64,000 nucleotides of DNA from Streptomyces sp. WMMC500 (GCF_027497195.1 NZ_CP114905.1:6893001-6957000), one strand, 5' to 3'; positions 24,736 through 33,486 are shown, counted from the first letter of the stretch. Notes: generated from the letters alone by a model not told the origin. Translations and numbers: made by a program.

Positions 24736-26202
24736 TTGTTCGCTCGTCGTCAGCGCAGACGCGGAACTCCAGGCTGGCAGAGGTCCATCGGCGCGTTCAC
24801 GGCCGGACTGATCGCCGTCTCCGGCAGCGTCCTCTCGATGACCGCCACGACCTCCACTGCCCAGGCGGCACCGCCCGGGTCCAAGGACGTCACCGCGGTG
24901 ATGTTCAACTGGAGATTCGACTCCATCGCCCGCGAATGTACCCAGCGCCTGGGCCCGGCCGGCTACGGCCACGTCCAGGTCTCCCCGCCCCAGGAGCAGA
25001 TCCAGGGCGGCCAGTGGTGGACCGCCTACCAGCCGGTCAGCTACCGCATCGAAAGCCGCCTCGGCAACCGCGACCAGTTCCGCAACATGGTCGACACCTG
25101 CCGCAGCGCGGGGGTCGGCGTCGTGGTGGACGCGGTGATCAACCACATGTCCGCCGGCTCCGGCACCGGCACCGGAGGCTCGAACTACACCAAGTACGAC
25201 TACCCCGCGGCGCCCTACAGCGACGGGGACTTCAACGGCTGCCGCCGCCCGATCGGCGACAACTACGGCGACCGCGGCAACGTGCAGAACTGCGAACTGG
25301 TGGGCCTGGCCGACCTCAACACCGGCAAGGACTACGTCCGGGGCCGTATCGCGGGCTACCTCAACGACCTGCTCTCACTGGGCGTGGCGGGCTTCCGCAT
25401 CGACGCGGTCAAGCACATCCCGGCCGGCGACCTCGCCGCCATCAAATCCCGGCTCACCGACCCGAACGTCTACTGGAAGCAGGAAGCGATCTTCGGAGCC
25501 GGCGAGCCGATCCTGCCCGACGAGTACCGGGGCACCGGCGACGTCCAGGAGTTCCGCTACGGCCGTGACCTGAAGCGGGTCTTCGAGAACGAGAACCTCG
25601 CCTACCTGAAGAACTTCGGCGAGGGCTGGGGGTACATGCCCTCGGCGGGCAGCGCCGTCTTCGTCGACAACCACGACACCGAGCGCAACGGCTCCACCCT
25701 CAGCTACAAGAGCGGCGCCAACTACACCCTGGCCAACGTCTTCATGCTGGCCTGGCCCTACGGTTCTCCCGACGTCCACTCCGGCTACGAGTTCGGCAAC
25801 AACGACGCCGGCCCGCCCAACAACGGCGCGGTCAACGCGTGCTACCAGGACGGCTGGAAGTGCCAGCACGCCTGGCCCGAGATCGAGTCCATGGTCGGAT
25901 TCCGCAACGCCGCCCGCGGCCAAGGGGTCACCGACTGGTGGGACAACGGGGGCGACGCGATCGCCTTCGGCCGCGGCAGCCGGGCCTACGTGGCCCTCAA
26001 CCACGAGTCCGGCTCCCTCACCCGTACCTTCCAGACCTCCCTGGCCGCCGGCACCTACTGTGACGTCCAGAGCGACCGCGCCGTGACCGTCAACGGCTCC
26101 GGTCAGTTCACCGCCACCCTGGGCGCGAACACGGCGCTGGCCCTGCACACCGGCGCCCGCGACTGCGGCGGCGGCAACCCTGGGACGGGCAGACCGGCGT
26201 GA
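24736..26202 (+). CDS. Secreted alpha-amylase (GH13), C-terminally truncated
   Basis: 488 residues from TTG 24736, chosen because AGGAGG lies just upstream and a basic signal peptide follows ([13 protein letters not shown], hydrophobic core, cleavage near AQA). The catalytic barrel is complete: [10 protein letters not shown] (region I), GFRIDAVKH (region II, nucleophile Asp), the Glu acid in [10 protein letters not shown], and [10 protein letters not shown] (region IV). The C-terminal beta domain is present, ending [12 protein letters not shown]. Streptomyces amylases normally continue into a starch-binding domain; here the frame stops at RPA and only the tail of that domain remains out of frame at 26187-26282. 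The enzyme probably still cleaves soluble starch. Confidence 0.92.
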   Translation: MFARRQRRRGTPGWQRSIGAFTAGLIAVSGSVLSMTATTSTAQAAPPGSKDVTAVMFNWRFDSIARECTQRLGPAGYGHVQVSPPQEQIQGGQWWTAYQPVSYRIESRLGNRDQFRNMVDTCRSAGVGVVVDAVINHMSAGSGTGTGGSNYTKYDYPAAPYSDGDFNGCRRPIGDNYGDRGNVQNCELVGLADLNTGKDYVRGRIAGYLNDLLSLGVAGFRIDAVKHIPAGDLAAIKSRLTDPNVYWKQEAIFGAGEPILPDEYRGTGDVQEFRYGRDLKRVFENENLAYLKNFGEGWGYMPSAGSAVFVDNHDTERNGSTLSYKSGANYTLANVFMLAWPYGSPDVHSGYEFGNNDAGPPNNGAVNACYQDGWKCQHAWPEIESMVGFRNAARGQGVTDWWDNGGDAIAFGRGSRAYVALNHESGSLTRTFQTSLAAGTYCDVQSDRAVTVNGSGQFTATLGANTALALHTGARDCGGGNPGTGRPA

Positions 26203-26282
26203 CGTGGGAGTCCGGCTCCAACCGCCAGGCCACGGTCCCCAGCGGCGGCTCCCTGACCCTCAACGACACCTGGCGCAACTGA
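26187..26282 (+). pseudogene. Remnant of the amylase starch-binding domain (CBM20 tail)
   Basis: Read in a different frame from the amylase, these bases encode [20 protein letters not shown] followed by GSLTLNDTWRN and a stop, the characteristic C-terminal strands of a CBM20 domain. About 70 residues of the domain in front are absent. An internal deletion with frameshift removed the starch-binding module. Confidence 0.8.
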
Positions 26283-26295
26283 CCCCCCTCGACCG

Positions 26296-26325
26296 GCCGG
26301 TGCCCTCCTCCCCGAGGGCACCGGC
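26296..26325 (+). terminator. Terminator of the amylase gene
   Basis: A 12-bp perfect stem (26296-26307 with 26314-26325) around a six-base loop, starting 13 bp after the remnant stop. Confidence 0.75.
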
Positions 26326-26386
26326 GGCCCTCTGTCGGTGCCGGCCGTTAGCCTTCGGCGACATGCGCGAGCCGGAAGGGGCAGTC

Positions 26387-26821
26387 ATGGCTGAGGATCC
26401 GATCGACCTGATCCGCCTGGAGGGAGACGGCAACAGCGTCGTTCTCCGGATCACCGGGAACGAGGAGCGGAAGCCTCCCGCCGAGGCTGAGGCCCTGGTC
26501 GGAGAGTTCGTGGTCGATACGCCCTTCGTCCGTGGCACGCTCAGGACCTGGGTCTTCCCCGAGGACCTGCGGGAGTGGCAGCAGGCTCTCGACTCGCTCG
26601 ACGCGGGCCAGGACATCGCCTGGCGCGAGGGAGCAAGCGCTGCTCCGTGGCTGTTCATCGAACTCGACGAAGACGACGACCGCTGCCAGGTCACGATCAA
26701 GGACGCTTCCATATCCCTGACGACGGTGACAGTCACCGTCCCCCTGGCCGACGCCTGGTTCGATGACGCGTACAGCCGCCTGGACCTGGTCTGGGAGACG
26801 TGGCCCATGACCGAGGACTGA
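26387..26821 (+). CDS. DUF5959-like protein
   Basis: 144 residues, acidic, no signal or membrane segment. ATG 26387 follows GGAAGGGG at a six-base distance. The beginning DPIDLIRLEGDGNSVVLRI and the FPEDLREWQQALDSLDAGQD segment fit the DUF5959 family of actinomycetes, usually encoded alone near accessory genes. Function unknown. An upstream ATG at 26363 is in frame but lacks a ribosome site. Confidence 0.65.
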   Translation: MAEDPIDLIRLEGDGNSVVLRITGNEERKPPAEAEALVGEFVVDTPFVRGTLRTWVFPEDLREWQQALDSLDAGQDIAWREGASAAPWLFIELDEDDDRCQVTIKDASISLTTVTVTVPLADAWFDDAYSRLDLVWETWPMTED

Positions 26822-26837
26822 TTTGCCGCGCCGCGGG

Positions 26838-27184
26838 ATCACCGCTACTCGGGAGGCCGGCACCGATCCACCGGGACCGACGACGAGGGCGGCAGCACCA
26901 ACCTGACGGAACGTCAGGTGCGCGGGTGGGCCCTGGGGGTGCGCCGCGGCATGTACCGCGGCGCACCCGGCAGCCTGGAGGTCCCCCGAGAACGCGCCGG
27001 CCACGGGGTCCACCAGGACAGCCCAGCCGTCGGCCAGGGCAGCGGCTTCGTCGAGCAGCGAGGTGCCGGGGCGGGCCGCGGCGTGCGTGAGCCGCTGCAC
27101 CACCTGGTAGTGCGTCACCTTCACAGAGGAGGCGTGCGGGCGATCCCCGAGGTGCTGCCGCTGGTCCGCGCTGTTCGTCGTCAT
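26838..27184 (-). pseudogene. Possible PucR-like regulator fragment
   Basis: A frame starting at ATG 27184, four bases after the methyltransferase stop, encodes LLDEAAALADGWAVLVDPVA and RQVGAAALVVGPG, which resemble the N-terminal ligand domain of PucR-type regulators. The resemblance ends after about 115 residues, and the frame then runs antisense through the DUF5959 gene without further sense. Probably a truncated gene; could also be spurious. Confidence 0.3.
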
Positions 27185-27188
27185 GGGA

Positions 27189-27983
27189 TCACGGGATCCG
27201 TGCCACGCCACCCCACCCCGCGCGCTCGGTGGTGCGGCCGGTATTCGCGTCGGGCCGCCAGTTCGGCCAGGACACGAAGCCAGGTTCGACCAGATCAAGG
27301 CCCTCGAAGAAAGCCTTCGTCACCTCCGGTTCGCGCATGATGTAAGGAATGGCGCCAGAGTTGTTGTATTCCTCCTGCACCGCACGATGCTTGGCATCGC
27401 TGGCGGTGGAGTGGCTCAGGCACAGATAGCTCCCCGAGGGGACCCGGGCCACGAGGCGGCGTACCAGGCCCAGGGCTTCGTCCCAGTCTACGATGTGCCC
27501 CAGCACGTCATTGATGACCACGGCGATGGGCCGGCTCATGTCCAGAGTCTTCGCGGCGCCGTCCAGGACGAGGTCGGTGTCGCGCATATCCGCGAGCACG
27601 TAGTCCATAGCACCCTCTAAGGTGCTGTCGCCCATGGCGTGCACGTGCAGCAAGACGAGGGGGTCGTGGTCGACATAGACCACGCGGCTCTCGGGCGCGA
27701 TGCGCTGAACGATTTCGTGCGTGTTGTTGGCCGTGGGCAGTCCGGCACCCACGTCGAGAAATTGGCGCATCCCGCACTCTCGGGCAAGGTGGGTGACGGT
27801 GCGTACCAGGAAGTGCCGTGATTCCCGGACCATATACTTCATGTCTGGGTACTTGGTGCAGTAGGCATCGCCGGCGGCCTTGTCGGCGGCGAACCAGTCC
27901 TTGCCGCCCAGCCAGTAGTTCCAGACACGCGCGCTGTGCGGGACGGACACATCGAGCTCGTCCGGCTTTGTCGGCTCAGTCAT
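27189..27983 (-). CDS. SAM-dependent methyltransferase, DUF574 family
   Basis: 264 residues. The family hallmark HSARVWNYWLGGKDWFAADK is near the N-terminus, QFLDVGAGLPTANNTHE is the SAM-binding glycine motif, and VVYVDHDPLVLLHVHA its acidic second strand. ATG 27983 has a GAGGAA ribosome site. These proteins are numerous in Streptomyces; their substrate is not known. A broken paralogue lies immediately upstream in opposite orientation. Confidence 0.88.
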   Translation of the reverse strand: MTEPTKPDELDVSVPHSARVWNYWLGGKDWFAADKAAGDAYCTKYPDMKYMVRESRHFLVRTVTHLARECGMRQFLDVGAGLPTANNTHEIVQRIAPESRVVYVDHDPLVLLHVHAMGDSTLEGAMDYVLADMRDTDLVLDGAAKTLDMSRPIAVVINDVLGHIVDWDEALGLVRRLVARVPSGSYLCLSHSTASDAKHRAVQEEYNNSGAIPYIMREPEVTKAFFEGLDLVEPGFVSWPNWRPDANTGRTTERAGWGGVARIP

Positions 27984-28010
27984 GGCAGTTCCTCTTTCCA
28001 TTTGTAGGGA

Positions 28011-28415
28011 TGGGATGCTGTGACGGACCCCTCGTCGTCGCCCACGCCCAGGCGCTGATGACCAGCAACGCCGCCGGTGCCGTCACCTGCATGCGAGCGG
28101 ACCTGCGCAACCCGCGCGCCGTGCTGAACTCGACCGAGCTGCACCGCACACTGGACTTCACCCAACCGGTGGCTCTGGTGCTGACCGCCACCGTGTACGC
28201 AGCAACCGACATCGACGCCCCCCTGACGACGCGCACACGCGAAGAGATCGCGCTTCTTCACCGGCCTGGAGCTGCTCGATCCCGGCGTGGTCCGCCTGCC
28301 CTACTGGCGCCCACACATGCCCCTCCCACGGCGCCGGATCGCCCAGATCTGGACGCCCGTCAAGTCCCGACGGTGTGCCATGGATCTCACGAGCACGCAC
28401 CCGACAGAGCGGTAG
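28011..28415 (+). pseudogene. Broken DUF574 methyltransferase
   Basis: The segment encoding VVAHAQALMTSNAAGAVTCM and LDFTQPVALVLTATVYAATD matches the middle of a DUF574 protein. A deletion and frameshift near 28250 then lead into FFTGLELLDPGVVRLPYWRP and a stop at 28413-28415, the usual C-terminus. The N-terminal SAM motif and a central stretch are missing. Confidence 0.75.
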
Positions 28416-28505
28416 GCCAGCGGGATGCGCGGATACGCCATCCCCTGTGCCGCCACCACGTGTCACCCGGCCCGGGGCAGTGGGGGACGCTGACAGTTGA
28501 CCGTT

Positions 28506-28535
28506 GAGCAGCGTGCAGGACTCGAACCTGCGACC
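28506..28535 (-). other. tRNA 3'-end-like fragment
   Basis: On the minus strand, GCAGG-TTCGAGT-CCTGC (28531-28515) is a perfect T-arm with the invariant TTCGA loop, followed by a seven-base stretch where an acceptor strand would be. No matching 5' acceptor strand or anticodon arm is found upstream, so this is a fragment, as left at tRNA attachment sites. Confidence 0.5.
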
Positions 28536-28685
28536 AAGTAAGGGGACGGGATGGTCGAGCGGCTCAACCCAGTGGCCTACGCGGGCGCAACCGCGCGGGA
28601 ACTAGCGATCTGACCTGCAGAGGTGCGGTGTTTCGACGACGGCGTTACACATCCCGTGCACGGTGTGACGAGGTCCGAGCGCTCA

Positions 28686-30155
28686 TCAGTCGCCGTGGTA
28701 GAGGCGATGCGGATCGATCAGTTGGATGGTGGGGTCGCTTTCGGCGCGGAGGCGCAGGTCGTCGGTGAAGCCGGCGGCGCTGTAGCAGTGCAGCCTCGTG
28801 GCGTCGGTAGCTGTGCCGCGTGCCATGAGCAGGGAGCGGATGCGCTGGAGGCGGTCCAGATGTCTCTGCCCCATGACGTCGTTCCACTTGACTTCACCGA
28901 TGGCCAAAAGTCCCTCGCCGCCGCTTTCGGTCTCCCCGTGGACGGCGACGTCGACCTCGTGGCTGGTCTTCGCGGCAGGGTCGTTGACGGTGCCGCTCGC
29001 CACTCTGGTGGCCACCCCGCCGTGGGTTTCGGCCGACGCGTGCCAACGGGCCCACTCGCGGCAGACCTGCTCGAAGTGCGGGCCGACGACTTTGCTGCGG
29101 AACGTGGACTGGGCGCGGTGCCACACTGCACCGGCGCGTCCGGGGCGCTCCAGGTCACCCCAGGCAGGACGCATGACCGCGTGGTAGAAGGCGATGAGGG
29201 GTTCGGCGATGCGGTAGGCGGAGCGGTTGCGGCGGAAGGCGTCAGCCTCGTGCGTGATCATGCCGACGTCCTGAAGGACGCTGAGCGGGTGGGCGAGATC
29301 GGTGGACTTACGGCCGAGGTAGTCGGCGATGCCGCCGCGGGCGGTGTTTCCGGCGGCGATGGCGGCCAGGACCGAGTGATAGAGGGCGGTGTCGTGGAGT
29401 TCTGGCTCTTCGGCGAGCAGATAGCGGGCTTCCCGGAAGAGCGGGCGGGCAGGATTGAGGACTGCGCGGACGACCCAGGCGTCGAAGTCGTCGGGGCCGA
29501 CGGGGGCGTCACCCTGGGTGAACTCGCGGCGATAGGCGGGAGTACCGCCGACGATGGCGTGGGTGAGCAGCGCGGTGCGCGGGTCGGCGATCTCCCAGAA
29601 GTCGGCGGCGAGACGGAAGTCCAGAGTGGGGACGACAAGCTCCAGGCCGGCGCGGCCGCGCAACGGGGCGTTTCCGGCGAGGAGCCCCCCCATGAAGGAC
29701 AGCGCGGAACCGCACAGCAGGAGCCGTACGGGGGTACTGATGCGCTGGGCCGTCGGATCGAGGGCACGCTGGATGATCGAAGGGAGAGCCGGGGACGCCT
29801 TCGCGACGAAGGGAAACTCATCGATGACCGCCGTGACGGGGCTGCCCCCGTCCGCGATACGCATGAGCTCGGTGACAGCTTCACCCCAGTCGGCGAAACG
29901 GAAAGGCGTTGGCTGATCGCGATAGTGAGCGAGAGCCGCGCCGAACTGACGCAAGGCGTCAGCTTCCGTGGTCTCCGTAGCGGTGAACATGAACCCGCCG
30001 CTCGCGCGGATAAGGGCGTCGAGCAGGAAGGTCTTGCCCTGGCGACGTCGTCCGGAGACCACGCCGAGGGTGGCCCGGGATCCTGGCAGGGCTGCGAAGC
30101 GAGCCAGTTCCGACCACTCGAAGTCGCGGTCGAACATCTCGGCGGGTCTGTCCAT
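28686..30155 (-). CDS. AAA+ ATPase with C-terminal DUF234/nuclease-like domain
   Basis: 489 residues from ATG 30155. An archaeal-type AAA+ domain: Walker A SGRRRQGKTFLLDAL (K near residue 35), Walker B VTAVIDEFPF. A winged-helix middle part (GGIADYLGRKSTDLAHPLSV) is followed by a DUF234-like region with HEVDVAVHG and AIGEVKWN, resembling the D-(E)xK core of restriction-type nucleases. Such proteins occur in genomic islands; role in defence or element maintenance is possible but not shown. A longer frame begins upstream, but a perfect TATAAT at 30190-30195 would place transcription start after those codons. Confidence 0.78.
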   Translation of the reverse strand: MDRPAEMFDRDFEWSELARFAALPGSRATLGVVSGRRRQGKTFLLDALIRASGGFMFTATETTEADALRQFGAALAHYRDQPTPFRFADWGEAVTELMRIADGGSPVTAVIDEFPFVAKASPALPSIIQRALDPTAQRISTPVRLLLCGSALSFMGGLLAGNAPLRGRAGLELVVPTLDFRLAADFWEIADPRTALLTHAIVGGTPAYRREFTQGDAPVGPDDFDAWVVRAVLNPARPLFREARYLLAEEPELHDTALYHSVLAAIAAGNTARGGIADYLGRKSTDLAHPLSVLQDVGMITHEADAFRRNRSAYRIAEPLIAFYHAVMRPAWGDLERPGRAGAVWHRAQSTFRSKVVGPHFEQVCREWARWHASAETHGGVATRVASGTVNDPAAKTSHEVDVAVHGETESGGEGLLAIGEVKWNDVMGQRHLDRLQRIRSLLMARGTATDATRLHCYSAAGFTDDLRLRAESDPTIQLIDPHRLYHGD

Positions 30156-30189
30156 GGAAGCACGCACCTTCGGAAGAATAATTGCGCCT

Positions 30190-30218
30190 ATTATAACTGC
30201 AACTATTACGAGGTCGTA
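30190..30218 (-). promoter_or_regulatory. Promoter of the AAA+ ATPase gene
   Basis: A perfect TATAAT on the minus strand (30195-30190) in an unusually A/T-rich stretch (30172-30210), with TACGAC 17 bp upstream. Start of transcription near 30183, 28 bases before the ATG. Confidence 0.6.
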
Positions 30219-30511
30219 CAGACCACTGTGCAACCGGGGGTCGGGGCCGGTCAGCATGCCTGGCCAGAAAGGAGCGCCGGGGGGTGGAAGCGCTCTCGGT
30301 GCCGATGCTCTGGACCTCGGCGTGGTCCTTTTCCTCGGTGCTGGGTGGCGTTGGCCGGGGCGCCGCCATCACCAGCCTGCTCCGCAAGGCGCTCGGCCAC
30401 GGCAACTGTAAGAAGTCATCCGGATTCCGAATGTGATGGCTGGGTTTCTATCGGTCGGGCATGAACGTCGCTTGGTGGCGGGAGGGTCCGGGCGTTCGGT
30501 GGAGGTGGCTG

Positions 30512-31039
30512 ATGCCGTCGGTGCTCGGTCTGCTGGAGGTCCGGGAGAAGAAGGTCCGCGCGGAGGTGGCCCGGTTGCGTCAGGAGGCCGAGCGGATCAC
30601 GGCCGCGCTCAGCGCGGCGGAAGCACATCTGGAGCGGCTTGGCCAGGCCCGCGAGACCGTCACCGAGGTGATGGCCGAGCCGGGCGCCGGGACGATGGGG
30701 CAGGTCCAGGCCGCCGCGGTGCCGGGGGCCACGCTGCCGCACCGCGCCGAGGGCGTCAGCACGGAGGCGCTCGCGCCGGAGTGCCAGCGCCTCCTGGCGG
30801 TCCTGGCCGCGCCGGAGGCCGGCGGTGTTCGACCACAGCCGCGCACGCCCGGAATGCAGATGGCTTCTCAGGCCCCCGCCTCTTTCGAAGAGCTCTATGG
30901 CATCCCCGGCCCCGTTGGCCTACCGGCGGCGGCGTTGCTGCCGCGGGCCCAACGGGAATGGGCGGGTACGGCGTCCCCGATCCCAGAAGTGCTCGTCCGA
31001 CGCGCGGGCGTACACACCGTGCCTCGCCCCGGGCACTGA
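30512..31039 (+). CDS. Coiled-coil protein of unknown function, probably C-terminally altered
   Basis: 175 residues; GGAGGTGG precedes ATG 30512. Residues 5-55 are a strong coiled coil (EVREKKVRAEVARLRQEAER). The segment VPGATLPHRAEGVSTEALAP is shared, as I recall, with short Streptomyces proteins that then continue into a helix-turn-helix-like part; here the sequence after residue ~110 becomes Pro/Arg-rich and unrelated, so the 3' part may be frameshifted. Function unknown. Confidence 0.55.
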   Translation: MPSVLGLLEVREKKVRAEVARLRQEAERITAALSAAEAHLERLGQARETVTEVMAEPGAGTMGQVQAAAVPGATLPHRAEGVSTEALAPECQRLLAVLAAPEAGGVRPQPRTPGMQMASQAPASFEELYGIPGPVGLPAAALLPRAQREWAGTASPIPEVLVRRAGVHTVPRPGH

Positions 31040-31176
31040 CTCGCGACTGAGCGCTCTTCAGCCGTCATCCAGCCTCACTGCCGCCCCAACACCAAGATCG
31101 CGTTACCCATCCATGACGCAAACGCGCGGGAACTCCCGGGAAACCACAGGTAGAGACGTGAGGCACCTTGGCGTGG

Positions 31177-31217
31177 AAAACGGCCCTGATCCGGGTAAAC
31201 ACCCAGGTCAGGGCCGT
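31177..31217 (-). terminator. Rho-independent terminator of rnpB
   Basis: On the minus strand ACGGCCCTGA (31217-31208) pairs with TCAGGGCCGT (31189-31180), followed by TTTT. It begins four bases after the rnpB 3' end. Confidence 0.9.
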
Positions 31218-31220
31218 GAA

Positions 31221-31628
31221 GGCGGACGAGTCGGCCTGTACGCCGGGTTCTGTCTCCCGGGGGCCTTGCGGTCCGCGGGGAGGCGGTCATCCATCTGGGA
31301 CCGGTGTTGCCACCGGCCTCGTGCGGTCTACCCGCGGACTCGGGCGGGCCGCCCTCGGTCGTCCGCGCAGGGTCGCTTCCGCGGCCCCTCTTGACCTTGC
31401 TCCGGGTGGGGTTTACCGAGCCGCCCGGGTCACCCCGGGCGCTGGTGGTCTCTTACACCGCCGTTTCACCCTTACCGGGGGCCTGGCCCCCGGCGGTCTG
31501 TTTTCTGTGGCACTGTCCCGCGGGTCACCCCGGGTGGGCGTTACCCACCACCCTGCCCTGTGGAGCCCGGACGTTCCTCGGCGGTCCCTGGGTGGGACCG
31601 ACGCGACCGCCCGGCCGGCTCGTCCGCC
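31221..31628 (-). ncRNA. rnpB: RNase P RNA (bacterial type A)
   Basis: About 408 nt on the minus strand. The 5' GGCGGACGAG pairs with the 3' CTCGTCCGCC to close helix P1. GAGGAACGTCCGGGCTCCAC near the 5' end is the conserved P3-P4 region, GTAAGGGTGAAACGGCGG and GTAAACCCCA lie in the specificity domain, and AGACAGAACCCGGCGTACAG is the conserved 3' block. It is the catalytic RNA that matures tRNA 5' ends. A TACCAT -10 element at 31638-31643 (minus strand) sits just upstream, inside the 3' end of the EamA gene. A strong terminator follows. Confidence 0.95.
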
Positions 31629-32557
31629 GTGGGGTCCATGGTAGTCGCAGCGAGCGGCCCCGTGCCGCCGCCCGGATCGGAGGCGGACGCGGAGGAGGCG
31701 GCAGAGGAGGCGGCGGTGGCCAGGAAGGAGCCGGCCAGGATGAGGACGAAGGCGGCGGCGATCGAGCCGGTCAGGGGTTCATCGAGGAAGGCGACGCCCG
31801 CGGCGACCGCGACCGCCGGGTTGATGTACGTGAAGACCACCGCGCGCGTCGGGCCCACCTCGCGGATCAGCTCCAGGAAGACCACGAACGCCAGCGCCGT
31901 GCACAGCACCCCCAGGCCCGCGAGCGACGCGAGCACCTTGCCCGACGGCGTGGTGTCCGGCCAGGAGGCGATGCCCGCCGGGGCGTAGACGATCGCGGCC
32001 AGCAGCAGGCAGGGGGCGATGAGCTGCAGCGTCGGTACGTCCTTCAGCCGTCGGGCGATGATCAGCGGGGCGGTGGCGTAGCCGAGGGCGGTGAGCATGA
32101 CCTCCGTGATCGCCCACGCCGAGCCGCCGCTCAACTCCGGTGCCGCCAGCACCGCGACGCCCGCGAGGCCGAGCCCGAGGCCCAGCCAGCGGCGGCGGCC
32201 CAGGCGCTCCTCGTCGCCGAGGAGCCGGGCGAGGATCACGCCGATCGTCGGCACCGCGGCGATCAGCAGGCCGGCCATCGCGCTGGAGAGCTTGCGCTCG
32301 GCGTCGGTCAGGGTCCACCACGGGCCGATGATCTCGATGCACGCGAACGCCAGCATCGGCGCCCAGTGCGTCCGTACGGTACGGACCAGCCCCCCGCCGC
32401 GCAGCGCGAGCGGCAGCAGGATGAGCGCGCCCAGCGCGCACCGGACGAAGACGACCCCGGACGGCGGCACCGCGTCCACGGCCACCTTGATCATCAGGTA
32501 CGGGACGCCCCAGATGACGCCCATGAGGAGGAAGAGGACCCAGCCGCGTGCAGTCAT
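31541..32557 (-). CDS. EamA-family (DMT) exporter
   Basis: 338 residues with ten hydrophobic segments arranged as two EamA repeats (VIWGVPYLMIKVAVDAVPPS at the start; PTRAVVFTYINPAVAVAAGV in the second). Such transporters usually export amino acids or other metabolites. The hydrophilic C-terminal tail of about 45 residues, beginning around ASDPGGGTG, overlaps the rnpB promoter and its first 88 nt, so the frame's 3' end is constrained by the RNA. It lies 67 bp downstream of an AraC-type regulator on the same strand, its likely controller. Confidence 0.85.
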   Translation of the reverse strand: MTARGWVLFLLMGVIWGVPYLMIKVAVDAVPPSGVVFVRCALGALILLPLALRGGGLVRTVRTHWAPMLAFACIEIIGPWWTLTDAERKLSSAMAGLLIAAVPTIGVILARLLGDEERLGRRRWLGLGLGLAGVAVLAAPELSGGSAWAITEVMLTALGYATAPLIIARRLKDVPTLQLIAPCLLLAAIVYAPAGIASWPDTTPSGKVLASLAGLGVLCTALAFVVFLELIREVGPTRAVVFTYINPAVAVAAGVAFLDEPLTGSIAAAFVLILAGSFLATAASSAASSASASDPGGGTGPLAATTMDPTADEPAGRSRRSHPGTAEERPGSTGQGGG

Positions 32558-32624
32558 GCCGTCCAGCCTCCGGGGCGCGACGGCCCGCTGTCTTGAATGC
32601 CGTTGCGGGGGAGGGCCCGGGATC

Positions 32625-33464
32625 TCAGGGACGGACGCTGCGGCGGTACGCCGCCGGCGTCGCCCCCAGGACCCGCCGGAACCACCGCGTCAGATGCGCC
32701 TGGTCCGCGAACCCCACGAGACCCGCCACCTCCGCCGGCCGGTGCCCCGCCTCCAGCAGGCCGCGCGCCCGCTCCACCCGGTACTGCGCCAGCCAGGCGT
32801 ACGGGGGCATGCCCATGCTGTCCCGGAACGCGCGCAGCACCTGGTAGCGGGAGAGCCCCAGGTCGCAGCCGATCGCCGCCAGCGACGGCGGGTCCGTCAG
32901 CTCGTCCGCCAGCCGGTCCCGTACCGCGCGGGCGACGCCGTCCCCCAGCGCCGCGCAGGCCGCCGGCCGGGCGCGGCCGTGGCGGCGGGCCAGGGCGGCG
33001 AGCAGCCACGGCAGCCGCGACTCCGTCTCCAGAGGCTCCGCGCCGCGGCCGACCGCGACGTGCGCGGCGCGCAGCGCGGCGGCCAGGGCCGGGTCGTCGA
33101 TGACGGGCTCGGCGAAGTGGGCGTCGGTGCAGGCGCCGTCGGTGAGCAGCGCCATGGAGGGGTAGAACGCCCGGTAGGCGTAGCCCTCGTCGCCCGCCGG
33201 GCCGCCGGTGTGCGCCTCGCCGGGGGCGAGGACGACGATGCTGCCGGGCCGCGCCCGGATCCGGTCGCCGCGGTAGTCGATGACCTCGGCGCCGTGCGTG
33301 CACACCCCGACGGCGAACTCGTGGTGGGCGTGCGGCGCGTAGCGGTGCGCGGTGAAGCACGCCGTCATCAGGTACAGGGACTGGCCCGCGCCCAGCGGCG
33401 TCCGCGTCCAGCGCGCGTACTCGCCGGACCCCCGCCCGCCCCCGTTGCCGTTCATGCGTCGCAT
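32625..33464 (-). CDS. AraC-family regulator
   Basis: About 279 residues. The N-terminal half is a cupin-like sensor (PHAHHEFAVGVCTHGAEVID, RPGSIVVLAPGEAHTGGPAG) as in regulators of LysE/EamA exporters; the C-terminal 100 residues carry two helix-turn-helix motifs (SLAAIGCDLGLSRYQVLRAF, GFADQAHLTRWFRRVLGATP). Upstream of and co-directional with the EamA exporter, and divergent from the decarboxylase. ATG 33455 (MNGNG) is an alternative start nine bases downstream. Confidence 0.88.
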   Translation of the reverse strand: MRRMNGNGGGRGSGEYARWTRTPLGAGQSLYLMTACFTAHRYAPHAHHEFAVGVCTHGAEVIDYRGDRIRARPGSIVVLAPGEAHTGGPAGDEGYAYRAFYPSMALLTDGACTDAHFAEPVIDDPALAAALRAAHVAVGRGAEPLETESRLPWLLAALARRHGRARPAACAALGDGVARAVRDRLADELTDPPSLAAIGCDLGLSRYQVLRAFRDSMGMPPYAWLAQYRVERARGLLEAGHRPAEVAGLVGFADQAHLTRWFRRVLGATPAAYRRSVRP

Positions 33465-33486
33465 TGTGCGCGATGCCGTACGCCCC

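Noticed and set aside
28551..28613. 20-codon frame starting MVERLNPVAYAG with GGGGACGGG upstream
   Set aside because: No family, no conservation evidence, and it lies beside a tRNA fragment in decayed DNA.
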